Shown in pieces: positions 7,497-15,471 of a DNA stretch of 64,000 nt. The position numbers were made by a program, and so were the translations under genes. Position 1 is the first letter of the stretch. Each line of letters opens with the position of its first letter. The notes beneath the pieces were generated by a model. The model was not told the DNA's origin. It ran no database searches and saw nothing but the letters and a program-made list of their open reading frames with translations. The stretch is from Pontibacillus salicampi (GTDB lineage Bacteria; Bacillota; Bacilli; Bacillales; BH030062): NCBI RefSeq assembly GCF_042434395.1, contig NZ_JBHLTP010000003.1, positions 496,001 through 560,000 on the forward strand, given 5' to 3'.

Positions 7497-8888
7497 CTAG
7501 AAACCTATCAGTCTTTCTAATACATAATTCTTGTAAAAGGACTCCTTGTCATATACTAGTAGCTCTTCAGGATTACGAATAAAAGGGGCGCCCCATTCGT
7601 ATTGGTCATAGTGCGAATGCCAGCCGATATTTTTTAAATCCAGCCTATATCTAGGTTTTCTTTCTGTGAAAATTTTTCGTTCTGCATGCTGTTGAGATCT
7701 CAGAGGATAATGCTTCAAGAGAAAATTAAAAGGAGCCACCCTCCTGCCTTCAAACATAGCCTGATGACCGCCATGCACAGCAAGGCTCACTTTATTATCT
7801 GTCTTTTTCCACGTTTTAACTTGACCGCTGATGTACACACCAATCTCAAAATGACGAAAGTGCTCCTCGAAATTTCCGCTAATAAAATGATCGTTTGTAG
7901 GAGAGAAGTTCAATACAGTGTGATCTATAGCATTGTAACCTAAAGAATCAATATACTGGATACCCTCCTTTAGGTTTAGGTCAAACCAAGGCGATTCTCT
8001 TATTTCATCAGCGTCACAATGAATGAACCAATCAGCATTTAGAGTGGCTGCAAGGATTTCTTTCCTGTGTAAAATCTCTAGGAAGTGAAATTTCTTCTGG
8101 GCATTATTTTTGGAAGGATAGGATTCATATCCAATTATATGAGGATCATCTCTAAAGGTTTGTATGATTTCCAGCGTACGGTCGGTGGACCAATTATCTA
8201 TCACATAAACATAGATATCCTGTTCAATAAGTTTATTTAAGGAGTATTCAATAATGTCTTCTTCGTTATATACAGCCATGAGAGCAATAACTTTAAAAGA
8301 ACTATTATTTATGGGAGCTCTATAATTATGAGTGTTTCCTATAATACCAACGATTCGTTTATTTCCTGTATCTGTGTATGAATATCCAACGAATTGTGCG
8401 TTACAGTTGTAATGGTCCATCATAGTTTTGAACGTATCAATATCTCTCATTCCGGGTGAAGTGTCTGTAGGTTCACATTTTGTAATCAGCCCTATCGATG
8501 CATGGTTCATTGCTGTATTAAATGCTTCAAATACGTATTGGGGATTATTCATCGTATCAATTGTATCTAAACACACAACCATAGAATGCTTTAATACTGA
8601 TTGGTGTATGGGAAGCTGCTTCTGTTGATTAAAGGTAAAGGGGACTAGTTTTAGTGTGGGAGAAGAAACCGTACCTGACTTGCTCCATTCCTCAAACTGA
8701 TCTAAACATATAACAGTGTGTCGATTGGATAACTGCTTAAGTATTTTCATATGTTTGCAACCTAAAAAAATTAGCCTAGAACAATTATTTCTAACTGCAT
8801 GCTCCTCAATTAAAGAAATAATGTCTCTGCTCTTTTCCATTGATGCAGATTTAGGTAAGTGATCCTCCTGATCAAATCTATCCATCAT
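7497..8888 (-). CDS. Glycosyltransferase family 2 protein with N-terminal methyltransferase-like domain
   Basis: The C-terminal two thirds is a GT-A fold: VIALMAVYNEEDIIEYSL, then VYVIDNWSTDRTLEII, and the DxD-type metal/nucleotide motif in FIHCDADEI. The first ~170 residues do not belong to the GT fold; they look like a Rossmann SAM-methyltransferase-type domain (LIFLGCKH, ICLDQFEEW, VVCLDTIDTM), perhaps degenerate. The start at 8888 (or 8885, the next codon, also ATG) is chosen because GGGGG lies 4-7 bases upstream. An upstream in-frame ATG at 8936 has no ribosome site and overlaps a CATATGATA element. First gene of an operon with the nucleotide-sugar dehydrogenase. Confidence 0.8.
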   Translation of the reverse strand: MMDRFDQEDHLPKSASMEKSRDIISLIEEHAVRNNCSRLIFLGCKHMKILKQLSNRHTVICLDQFEEWSKSGTVSSPTLKLVPFTFNQQKQLPIHQSVLKHSMVVCLDTIDTMNNPQYVFEAFNTAMNHASIGLITKCEPTDTSPGMRDIDTFKTMMDHYNCNAQFVGYSYTDTGNKRIVGIIGNTHNYRAPINNSSFKVIALMAVYNEEDIIEYSLNKLIEQDIYVYVIDNWSTDRTLEIIQTFRDDPHIIGYESYPSKNNAQKKFHFLEILHRKEILAATLNADWFIHCDADEIRESPWFDLNLKEGIQYIDSLGYNAIDHTVLNFSPTNDHFISGNFEEHFRHFEIGVYISGQVKTWKKTDNKVSLAVHGGHQAMFEGRRVAPFNFLLKHYPLRSQQHAERKIFTERKPRYRLDLKNIGWHSHYDQYEWGAPFIRNPEELLVYDKESFYKNYVLERLIGF

Positions 8889-8930
8889 GTAACCCCCACA
8901 TATGAGTAGCGTGAAAAATACGTTCCTACA

Positions 8931-8939
8931 TATCATATG
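8931..8939 (-). promoter_or_regulatory. Possible sigma-K -10 element of the glycosyltransferase operon
   Basis: CATATGATA on the minus strand fits CATANNNTA, with a TACT about 15 bases upstream. The -35 spacing is a little short, so this is a weak call, made more credible by the intact sigma-K-like promoters of the neighbouring genes. Confidence 0.3.
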
Positions 8940-9356
8940 TAAGCATTACTGTTAAGTAACATTTAACCGCCTAATAAGGGATAGAAAGTAAACTTCAATT
9001 GGGAAAGACAGCACATCAAAGAAGTACTGATTCACCATTATTTGTACAGCCGCCACAGAATAGAAACTGCTAGTTTAACAATGCCTGTAGCAGCTAATAT
9101 TTAGAATCAATTATTTGATGAGCTTAAACGCCTCTCCGATGAGAGGATTAGTTACATGTTCATGCAATTAGTATCAAAAAATCCCTTAAATAGGATATTT
9201 TTATCCTGCATAAGGGATTTTATACTATGCGGGTGCGATTTCATACACAAGGCAGCTAATGATTACAGTCTATTAAGTTATTAAAATACAATAGATAACA
9301 ATTGTCGTTTTATATAGGCTGTGTTAATCTGAAAATAACCATAGGGGGTGAAATAT
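8940..9356. other. Intergenic region with a strong hairpin
   Basis: No convincing gene. A short open frame around 9106-9280 has no start or ribosome site. A hairpin lies at 9178-9221. The last ~50 bases should hold the promoter of the DUF1540 gene. Confidence 0.4.
9178..9221. terminator. Hairpin, probable terminator
   Basis: AAAATCCCTTA pairs with TAAGGGATTTT, with an inner AGGAT/ATCCT stem. It is T-rich on both sides. No gene directly upstream on either strand is evident, so it may be left over from a lost gene or end an unseen small RNA. Confidence 0.55.
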
Positions 9357-9509
9357 ATGGAGGTACTTTGTGAAGTGGCTAACTGTGTATATAACCTCGA
9401 AGGAGAAAAGTGCGGAGCATCTGAAATTTCCATAATAAGTGAAGTAGGCAAAACAGCTTCTTCCCAACAAGAAACTGATTGCCAGACCTTTGAACCACAA
9501 GAAAATTAA
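9357..9509 (+). CDS. DUF1540 small cysteine-rich protein
   Basis: A 50-residue protein with the spaced cysteines of DUF1540: CEVANCVYN at the start, KCGASEISI in the middle and TDCQTFEP near the end (four Cys). DUF1540 proteins are small, widespread in clostridia and bacilli, and presumed to bind metal; no function is established. The ATG follows a GGGGGTG site by 6 bases, and a hairpin terminator at 9522-9550 follows. Confidence 0.82.
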   Translation: MEVLCEVANCVYNLEGEKCGASEISIISEVGKTASSQQETDCQTFEPQEN

Positions 9510-9521
9510 GTTGTTGTTTAA

Positions 9522-9550
9522 GAGTAGCCATTTTGGCTGCTCATTTTTTT
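9522..9550 (+). terminator. Terminator of DUF1540 gene
   Basis: GAGTAGCC pairs with GGCTGCTC around ATTTT, followed by ATTTTTTT. Confidence 0.7.
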
Positions 9551-9557
9551 ATCTCTT

Positions 9558-9576
9558 GATAAAGAGTATCATTATC
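9558..9576. promoter_or_regulatory. Fur-box-like sequence
   Basis: GATAAAGAGTATCATTATC matches 16 of 19 positions of the classical Fur box GATAATGATAATCATTATC. It lies about 190 bases before the DUF4440 gene and the remnant of an MFS transporter. Iron control of this unit is an inference from this one site. Confidence 0.4.
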
Positions 9577-9768
9577 AGTCATAAGATGTCAATTGATAAT
9601 CAGATGTATTAGGTAATTGCTAAAGCGTCCTGACACTTGGTAAGAAGAACAGTTGAATTTAGAGATAGGGGTAAGGTAAAATGACCATTTAAGAAAGTAT
9701 TTTCCATTATTATATATGTTCAACAAGAACTAACAGAGCCAATAGGTAAAAGCGAGGTGACCTGACAT

Positions 9769-10122
9769 ATGGAACTTTCAGAACTTAAAGAATATGTTCA
9801 AGCCTTGGAGGAAAAGCTGCTAACTCCAGAGGTTCGAACGAATGAAACAGAGTTGGGCAAGCTGCTAGGTCCTACCTTTTTTGAATATGGTATATCTGGA
9901 GTGATATGGCACAGAAAGGATTGTGTTAAGCCAAACGGTATTAATGTAAGAGATATGCATCTTTCCCAATTCGACGTTCAGCTGCTAGCACCCGATGTCA
10001 TTCTTGCAACCTACCAACTTAATGATCGAACAAGAGGGGAAACGTCTTTACGCAGCTCTATTTGGAAAAGAACAAACCATACATGGCAAATGATTTTTCA
10101 TCAGGGAACGAAAGCAAAATAA
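9769..10122 (+). CDS. DUF4440 / SnoaL-like (NTF2-fold) protein
   Basis: A 117-residue protein of the NTF2-like DUF4440 type: an N-terminal helix (LKEYVQALEEKLL), then GKLLGPTFFEYGISGVIW, and the closing strands VILATYQLNDRT and SSIWKRTNHTWQMIFHQGT. The fold forms a small cone-shaped pocket; the ligand or reaction cannot be told from sequence. The spacing to the upstream Fur-like site and the following transporter remnant suggest they were once co-transcribed. A ribosome site is weak (GAGGTGA about 7 bases before ATG). Confidence 0.8.
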   Translation: MELSELKEYVQALEEKLLTPEVRTNETELGKLLGPTFFEYGISGVIWHRKDCVKPNGINVRDMHLSQFDVQLLAPDVILATYQLNDRTRGETSLRSSIWKRTNHTWQMIFHQGTKAK

Positions 10123-10126
10123 ATCT

Positions 10127-10391
10127 ATGCAGTACACAAACTATTTTGTTTATTTTGTGTTAGCTCGTTTTATGTTGGATTTAGGAAGAAAGGTGTCATG
10201 GATTGCTTTGGCTTGGTTCGTGTATGAAATATGGAGTATTAGGTGATCTTATTGGGGCCTCGAATACTATATTCTTATCGGGGATTTCTACTATTCTACT
10301 AGGTATTACGATATTTTTTTCAAAATCACTTTATTTTAGTAGTGAGGATGTAGGAGGAGAGAATGGTGATTATACCTTCCATGACGTTTAA
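10127..10391 (+). pseudogene. Remnant of an MFS transporter with a large internal deletion
   Basis: The frame from ATG 10127 reads QYTNYFVYFVLARFMLDLG then KVSWIALAWFVYEI, which looks like the first transmembrane helix of an MFS_3-type exporter, and stops at TGA 10244. In another frame, starting at the same point, GDLIGASNTIFLSGISTI and LLGITIFFSKSLY look like the last helices of such a transporter. Roughly 350 residues expected between them are absent, so a deletion joined the two ends out of frame. The start of the acetyltransferase gene overlaps its end. Confidence 0.65.
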
Positions 10392-10920
10392 CCATAAAAG
10401 CCTGTCATATACTATTAGGAGTGCTGTGCCCGATGATGCGAGACAGATGTCCAAGATAAGAAATAGGATAGACATGGAAACAAACTATCTAGATCGAGAA
10501 CCAGGAGAAGCATTTTTAGATGAAATAGGATTTAGGAAACTGATAGAACAAGATACTATTAAAGAAAAGAATTTATGTTTAGTTGCTGAAGTAGAAAATA
10601 GGTTAGTAGGTTTTTCTAGATGTGAAGGAACCGAGTTGAAAAGATTACATCACAACATTGAATTTGGAGTAGGGGTACTACGAGATTATTGGGGATTTGG
10701 TATCGGAAAGCATTTACTCCTTCAATCCATTGCCTGGGCGGATAATAATAATATCCTTAAGATTAATTTGCGCGTTCTTGAAACGAATATAAAAGCAATC
10801 CACCTGTATAGAAGGTATGGATTTAATATAGAAGGATTACTTAAATTTGATAAAAGGCTATCGGATGGAAAATTTTATAACACCATTATTATGGGAAGAT
10901 GGAAAGATGATGTTTCATAG
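10363..10920 (+). CDS. GNAT family N-acetyltransferase
   Basis: A 185-residue GNAT-fold enzyme that should transfer an acetyl group from acetyl-CoA. The acetyl-CoA-binding motif A is recognisable in FGVGVLRDYWGFGIGKHLL (Q/RxxGxG/A form), followed by LRVLETNIKAIHLYRRYGF, typical of RimI/RimL-like and spermidine-type enzymes. The acceptor is unknown. The ATG follows GGAGGAGAG closely and overlaps the end of the MFS remnant, so the gene probably inherits that operon's transcription. Confidence 0.85.
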   Translation: MVIIPSMTFNHKSLSYTIRSAVPDDARQMSKIRNRIDMETNYLDREPGEAFLDEIGFRKLIEQDTIKEKNLCLVAEVENRLVGFSRCEGTELKRLHHNIEFGVGVLRDYWGFGIGKHLLLQSIAWADNNNILKINLRVLETNIKAIHLYRRYGFNIEGLLKFDKRLSDGKFYNTIIMGRWKDDVS

Positions 10921-10970
10921 CATTCATGAACAATACATAAAAATGGACTAATAAAGACGGAGGTTTGTTT

Positions 10971-11378
10971 TTGAAGCGGTTTGTTATATATTTTACGACA
11001 ACACTGGTAATTGGGTTACTGTTTTTAGGCCTGATTGTAATGGAATTTCGAATCGAAAATCACTACCGAGATCAGTTCATGGTGGTACCTATGGTCACTG
11101 CAAATACCGTTCTTCCCATTATTATGGGAATAGTACTCGGTGCTCCCAGGCTCTACCATACTGTTACAAAAGAAGGAGTGTGGAGGTATGATTGGGTGAA
11201 GGTGCTTGCTATTAGTCTGCCTCTTCTATATGTTACTATGCTACCTCTGTTAACTATTTTAGGTATAATGCCAGGGGTACTTTCACCACCGTGGCTGTTC
11301 CAATCTGCCGACTCTTATCTTCCAATATCAGGATTGATTTTAGGGTTCACTGTAATTAGCAATCTCTATAAAAGATAG
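10971..11378 (+). CDS. Uncharacterised four-helix membrane protein
   Basis: 135 residues with hydrophobic segments near residues 5-25, 40-55, 75-95 and 112-130. I do not recognise the family. The TTG at 10971 (KRFVIYF) is chosen over the TTG two codons upstream because GGAGG lies 7 bases before it. The small gene at 11398 follows 20 bases later. Confidence 0.65.
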   Translation: MKRFVIYFTTTLVIGLLFLGLIVMEFRIENHYRDQFMVVPMVTANTVLPIIMGIVLGAPRLYHTVTKEGVWRYDWVKVLAISLPLLYVTMLPLLTILGIMPGVLSPPWLFQSADSYLPISGLILGFTVISNLYKR

Positions 11379-11397
11379 TTAAAGAAAGAGGAGGATA

Positions 11398-11484
11398 ATG
11401 GTGAGTATCATACAAATTCTGTTAGGAGTCGGAGTTGTATTCTTCATTATATTTATATTGGCTATTGCCTCTGTGAACAAATAA
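11398..11484 (+). CDS. 28-residue single-helix membrane peptide
   Basis: AGGAGG, 3 bases, ATG-GTG, then a peptide of 28 residues that is almost all hydrophobic (VGVVFFIIFILAIASV) and ends NK. The GTG at 11401 may be the real start, as its spacing is better. No family recognised. Tight spacing to the preceding membrane-protein gene suggests translation from the same message. Confidence 0.5.
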   Translation: MVSIIQILLGVGVVFFIIFILAIASVNK

Positions 11485-11538
11485 TAGTATTCACCATAGG
11501 AATCCTGCCATAACCAACGTTGTATAAGGATGTCATTT

Positions 11539-11871
11539 ATGAAGAAATATATATCAGTATTAGTAGTTGCCATTCTTTTGACCATCATGAGTGGTCTTCT
11601 GGATGGTACAGAGGTGAAAACGGAAGAAGAGTTACAGGAGTACTATGCTCATGCATCATAAGGGGAGATTAGATTAGGATATCCCTTCCCTTTTTTAACA
11701 ATGAATCGGTCTAATTTAACCCCGCCTTTGCCATATACATTTGGATTTGAATACGAGAAAGCTGGCAAAATAGACTATAGGTTGTTTCTTTTAAACATTA
11801 CTACCTATTTTATAGGTATATGGACTGTTCTTCTTATAGGGAAAGTATGGAAGGTGAATAGGTTTGGTTGA
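11539..11871 (+). pseudogene. Small membrane protein gene interrupted by an in-frame TAA
   Basis: The frame from ATG 11539 gives MKKYISVLVVAILLTIMSG and EEELQEYYAHAS, then TAA (11659-11661). The same frame continues without a break as GEIRLGYPFPFLTMNRSNL, TPPLPYTFGFEYE and a final transmembrane helix (NITTYFIGIWTVLLIG), ending at TGA 11871. The arrangement (N-terminal helix, GxPxPF...NLTPPxPY motif, C-terminal helix) is that of a ~110-residue Bacillaceae membrane protein type of unknown role. A single nonsense change explains the break. A 40-residue secreted or anchored peptide could still be made. Confidence 0.6.
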
Positions 11872-11883
11872 AAGGGTGATACA

Positions 11884-13413
11884 ATGGAAAAAGATAACCC
11901 GATTCTCATAGTTGGAGCAGGGCCAACTGGGCTGGCTATGGCATTAACTCTATGGAAAACCGGAGTCTCATTTCGAATAATTGAGAAGCGTAGCGGACCA
12001 GGAGAAGCCTCCAGGGCACTTGTTGTCCAAGCTCGCATTTTGGAGCATTATCAGCAGCTAGGTTTTGCAGATAAGCTTGTAGAAGCTGGTATCCCTCTAA
12101 CATCCGTCCACCTTAGAGAAGGTAATGAAGAAAAGGCTGCATTCAAGCTTTCCAATATGGGAAAAAGCCTAAGTCCTTTCCCGTACGTGCTAAGCCTGCC
12201 GCAAGATGTACATGAACAGCTGCTCGTAAAGGAATTGGAGAAAAGTGGCGTCCAAATCGAATGGAACACAGAGCTTGTTTCCTTTACCGATGAAGGAAAC
12301 GAAGTTCATGCCATTCTAGAACAGAACGGGGAAGAGGAGCATATCAAAGCTGCGTATCTATGCGGATGTGACGGTGCACATAGTACAGTTCGTCATAGAA
12401 TGAAGGTTGAATTTCCAGGTGGAACGTATGATCAGCTTTTCTTTGTCGCAGATGTAGAAGCAAACAGTGAAGAGCTGATAATGGGAGATTTTTATATGTA
12501 TATGGATGGAGAAGGATTTCTCATATTTATGCCGGTCAGACGAAAAGGAATAATGCGTATTATTGGTATTGTTCCAGAACAATTTTCACAGCAGGAGGAA
12601 GTGGGATTTTGGGACATATATCCTTCTGTTAAAGAAAAGATACATGTGGATGTAACCAATGTGAATTGGTTCTCTAAGTATCGAGTCCATCACAGAGTTA
12701 GCGAACACTTTAAAAAAGGGAGAGTGTTTATTGCCGGCGATGCGGGGCACATTCATAGCCCGGCAGGTGGACAGGGAATGAATACTGGTATTGGAGATGC
12801 CATCAATTTAGCGTGGAAACTTGCCAGTGTGGTAAAAGGGAAAGCTGCAGTCACCTTATTAGATACGTATGAAACGGAGCGGATTGGATTTGCCAAAACC
12901 CTTGTTTCAACTACGGATAAGGCTTTCACCAATATAATTGGTAATCACCTGCGAGGGCGCCTTATTAGAACTATAGTGTTTCCGTATGTAATACCATTTT
13001 TGCTTGGTTTTTCCTTTGCTCAGAAGGGAGCATTTAAAACATTATCTCAAACTAGAATCCACTATCAGGATAGCGACATAAGTGAAGGAGAAGCTGGTAA
13101 TGTAAAAGCAGGTGAACGCCTTCCTTGGGTAGAGCTGGATTCTGGAGACAATTTCAAGCCACTACAGTCTTTTGATTGGCAGGTACATGTATATGGTGTA
13201 GTTGAAAAAAGGATGAGGGACTTCCTCCAATCTAAACACATCGACCTTCATGTATTTCCTTGGAGTAAAGAGATGGAGAAGGCGGGATTTAAGGAGCATG
13301 CAGTATATTTGCTGCGTCCAGATGGCTATGTGGCGTTTGCTGCGGAAGAACAAGATGTTCATAAGCTCGATGAGTATTTTACTCGTTTTACAATTCGTTC
13401 GTTATTCTCATGA
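11884..13413 (+). CDS. FAD-dependent aromatic-ring-type monooxygenase
   Basis: A 509-residue flavoprotein of the PHBH/UbiH class. The N-terminus has the FAD dinucleotide motif ILIVGAGPTGLAMAL. The middle holds the DG motif (LCGCDGAHSTVRHR), and RVFIAGDAGHIHSPAGGQGM is the GD motif plus the loop contacting the flavin. The C-terminal ~130 residues form the thioredoxin-like tail found in phenol and polyketide hydroxylases. Such enzymes use NAD(P)H and O2 to hydroxylate a ring; the substrate is not predictable. A GGGTG site precedes the ATG and a bidirectional terminator follows. Confidence 0.88.
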   Translation: MEKDNPILIVGAGPTGLAMALTLWKTGVSFRIIEKRSGPGEASRALVVQARILEHYQQLGFADKLVEAGIPLTSVHLREGNEEKAAFKLSNMGKSLSPFPYVLSLPQDVHEQLLVKELEKSGVQIEWNTELVSFTDEGNEVHAILEQNGEEEHIKAAYLCGCDGAHSTVRHRMKVEFPGGTYDQLFFVADVEANSEELIMGDFYMYMDGEGFLIFMPVRRKGIMRIIGIVPEQFSQQEEVGFWDIYPSVKEKIHVDVTNVNWFSKYRVHHRVSEHFKKGRVFIAGDAGHIHSPAGGQGMNTGIGDAINLAWKLASVVKGKAAVTLLDTYETERIGFAKTLVSTTDKAFTNIIGNHLRGRLIRTIVFPYVIPFLLGFSFAQKGAFKTLSQTRIHYQDSDISEGEAGNVKAGERLPWVELDSGDNFKPLQSFDWQVHVYGVVEKRMRDFLQSKHIDLHVFPWSKEMEKAGFKEHAVYLLRPDGYVAFAAEEQDVHKLDEYFTRFTIRSLFS

Positions 13414-13429
13414 ATAGCATACTATTAAC

Positions 13430-13455
13430 AAAGCCTGGAGTCTGCTCCAGGCTTT
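13430..13455. terminator. Bidirectional terminator between convergent genes
   Basis: AAAGCCTGGAG pairs with CTCCAGGCTTT around a 4-base loop, between the monooxygenase (plus) and the transporter (minus). Confidence 0.8.
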
Positions 13456-13477
13456 AATGGTACATATAACAACATAA

Positions 13478-14668
13478 TTAAGAGAATAATTTCGGTATTT
13501 CTTTTATCATGGAAATAATACCCATATAAGACATCGCGATTACGATAATTACTCCAAAAATTGTCAGCCAAAGCGGGTGTTTGTAATCTCCAACTATTCT
13601 GGATTGATAAGCTGCTACTAGCATAACGCCTAATGCTAATGGAAGGATAAGACCATTCAAGGCACCTACTAATATAAGAATGCTGACGGGTTTTCCTACA
13701 GATACAAATACGATAGTGGATACTGCAATAAAACCAACAATAAACCATTTTTGCTGCTTTTCAATCGTCTTACTAAATGTCTTAATAAAGGAAACGGAAG
13801 TATAAGCTGCTCCTACAACAGAAGTGACAGCAGCAGACCACATGACAATCCCGAAAATTTTATAACCAATGGTCCCTGCAGCTGCTTGGAAAACAGATGC
13901 AGGCGGGTTAGCTTCATCTAGAGTTATCCCTTGTGCTACAACGCCTAGTGCTGCCAGGAATAAGAATATGCGCATGATAGAAGCAATTCCTATGGCGGAA
14001 ATAGCACTTCTGTTCACGTATCCTAACGACTCTTTTCCTTTAATACCAGCATCTAGGAGTCTATGCCCTCCAGCAAAGGTTATATAGCCCCCAACGGTTC
14101 CACCTACTAGCGTAATGATGGCCATGATATCAATCGTGTCTGGAGCGACCGTCCTAGCCGCTGCTTCTCCGATAGGCGGCTGGGCTGTAAACATTACATA
14201 TACTGTCAAACCAATCATTACAAAGCCTAATATTTGAGCAAAGCGGTCCATTAGTCGATTTGCTTCTTTGACAAGGAATATTCCTATTGCTACTACACCA
14301 CTGAAAAGGGCACCCATTTTAGGAGACATATCGAATAGCACATTTGTCCCAAGACCTGCACCAGCAATGTTTCCGATATTAAATGCTAAGCCTCCAGCTA
14401 CAATTAAAAAGGATAAGACAAAACCAAGGCCGGGGAGTAGGTTATTGGCTATATCCTGAGCGGGTTTACCACTAATGGAAATGATACGCCATATATTTAA
14501 TTGTGCACCTATATCGATGATGATGGAAATAAGGATAACGAAGCCAAAGCTTGCTGCTAGCTGCTCTGTGAAATAGGTGGTTTGGGTTAGAAATCCAGGT
14601 CCAATGGCAGATGTTGCCATTAAAAAAGCAGCTCCTAATAATAACCTCAGTTTTGCTCGTTTGTCCAT
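13478..14668 (-). CDS. NRAMP-family transporter of the 5-oxoproline locus (YcsG-like)
   Basis: A 396-residue protein with about eleven transmembrane helices. It belongs to the divergent NRAMP branch that includes B. subtilis YcsG, which sits in the same cluster (ycsF-ycsG-kipI-kipA). In place of the DPGN metal motif of true NRAMP metal carriers, helix 1 reads AIGPGFLTQT, so metal transport is doubtful; uptake of 5-oxoproline or a related compound is an inference from the operon. It is the last gene of the pxpB-pxpC-pxpA unit, 24 bases after pxpA. Confidence 0.82.
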   Translation of the reverse strand: MDKRAKLRLLLGAAFLMATSAIGPGFLTQTTYFTEQLAASFGFVILISIIIDIGAQLNIWRIISISGKPAQDIANNLLPGLGFVLSFLIVAGGLAFNIGNIAGAGLGTNVLFDMSPKMGALFSGVVAIGIFLVKEANRLMDRFAQILGFVMIGLTVYVMFTAQPPIGEAAARTVAPDTIDIMAIITLVGGTVGGYITFAGGHRLLDAGIKGKESLGYVNRSAISAIGIASIMRIFLFLAALGVVAQGITLDEANPPASVFQAAAGTIGYKIFGIVMWSAAVTSVVGAAYTSVSFIKTFSKTIEKQQKWFIVGFIAVSTIVFVSVGKPVSILILVGALNGLILPLALGVMLVAAYQSRIVGDYKHPLWLTIFGVIIVIAMSYMGIISMIKEIPKLFS

Positions 14669-14692
14669 ATGCTACACTCCTTGGTTGTGTGA

Positions 14693-15460
14693 TTAAAGAA
14701 ATTGATTAACTGGTTGCACATTTATGTTTGCTTCCTGTAATGCAGCCTGAATGTAGCGTGCAAAATCTAAAGCATGAAGTCCGTCGCCGTGAATACAAAT
14801 AGTGTTTGCTTCAATATCGACATCTACACCTTGCAAAGAGTGGACTTTGTTATCCTTAATCATTCGTATAACTTGGTTTACAGATGTTTCCTGATCAGTT
14901 ATCAACGCATGCTCCTCTCTTCTGGAGGTAAGGGAGCCATCGTGTTGGTATGTTCTGTCGGAGAATACCTCACTAGCAGTACGGAGCCCACGTTCCTTCC
15001 CGGCATTGTATAATTCCTGTCCGGCAAGTCCGAATAAAATTAAACTGGGATCCACATCGTAAACAGCATCAGCAATTGCTTTAGATAAGGATGGATCTTT
15101 AGCGGCCATATTATATAAAGCCCCGTGAGGCTTTACATGCTGTAAGCTTCCTCCTTCTGCATGGGAGATGGCCTGTAATGCTCCAATCTGATAGAGAACG
15201 ATATCGTATGCCTCCTCAGGCGAAATATCCATCGGCCTTCTGCCAAAGCCTACTAAATCATCTAAGCCTGGATGAGCACCTATTCCAACATTGTGCTTCA
15301 AGGCTAATTGGACTGTTTTTCTCATAGTTGCTGCATCACCGGCATGGAAGCCGCATGCTATATTTGCAGAGGTAATGTAGGGCATTATTTCCTCATCTCG
15401 CCCCTTTGTATAGGTGCCAAAGCTTTCTCCCATATCACAATTAATATCCACCTTATGCAT
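14693..15460 (-). CDS. pxpA: 5-oxoprolinase subunit PxpA (LamB/YcsF family)
   Basis: 255 residues of the LamB/YcsF family: VDINCDMGESFGTY at the start, SANIACGFHAGD, VGIGAHPGLDDLVGFGRR, HVKPHGALYN and ANTICIHGDGLHAL, all highly conserved. With PxpB and PxpC it forms the prokaryotic ATP-dependent 5-oxoprolinase, which opens 5-oxo-L-proline to L-glutamate in the cytoplasm and so removes a damage product of glutamine and glutamate. AGGAGG precedes the ATG. It lies 11 bases after pxpC. Confidence 0.95.
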   Translation of the reverse strand: MHKVDINCDMGESFGTYTKGRDEEIMPYITSANIACGFHAGDAATMRKTVQLALKHNVGIGAHPGLDDLVGFGRRPMDISPEEAYDIVLYQIGALQAISHAEGGSLQHVKPHGALYNMAAKDPSLSKAIADAVYDVDPSLILFGLAGQELYNAGKERGLRTASEVFSDRTYQHDGSLTSRREEHALITDQETSVNQVIRMIKDNKVHSLQGVDVDIEANTICIHGDGLHALDFARYIQAALQEANINVQPVNQFL

Positions 15461-15471
15461 ATTGCTTCCTC

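Noticed and set aside
9106..9280. Short open frame beginning NQLFDELKRLSDERISY
   Set aside because: No start codon with a ribosome site, preceded by a stop and interrupted by the hairpin at 9178-9221. It may be a gene remnant, but there is nothing to identify it.
10971..11484. Two membrane proteins as a holin pair or toxin pair
   Set aside because: No phage genes nearby and no holin-type charge pattern; they are only adjacent small membrane proteins.
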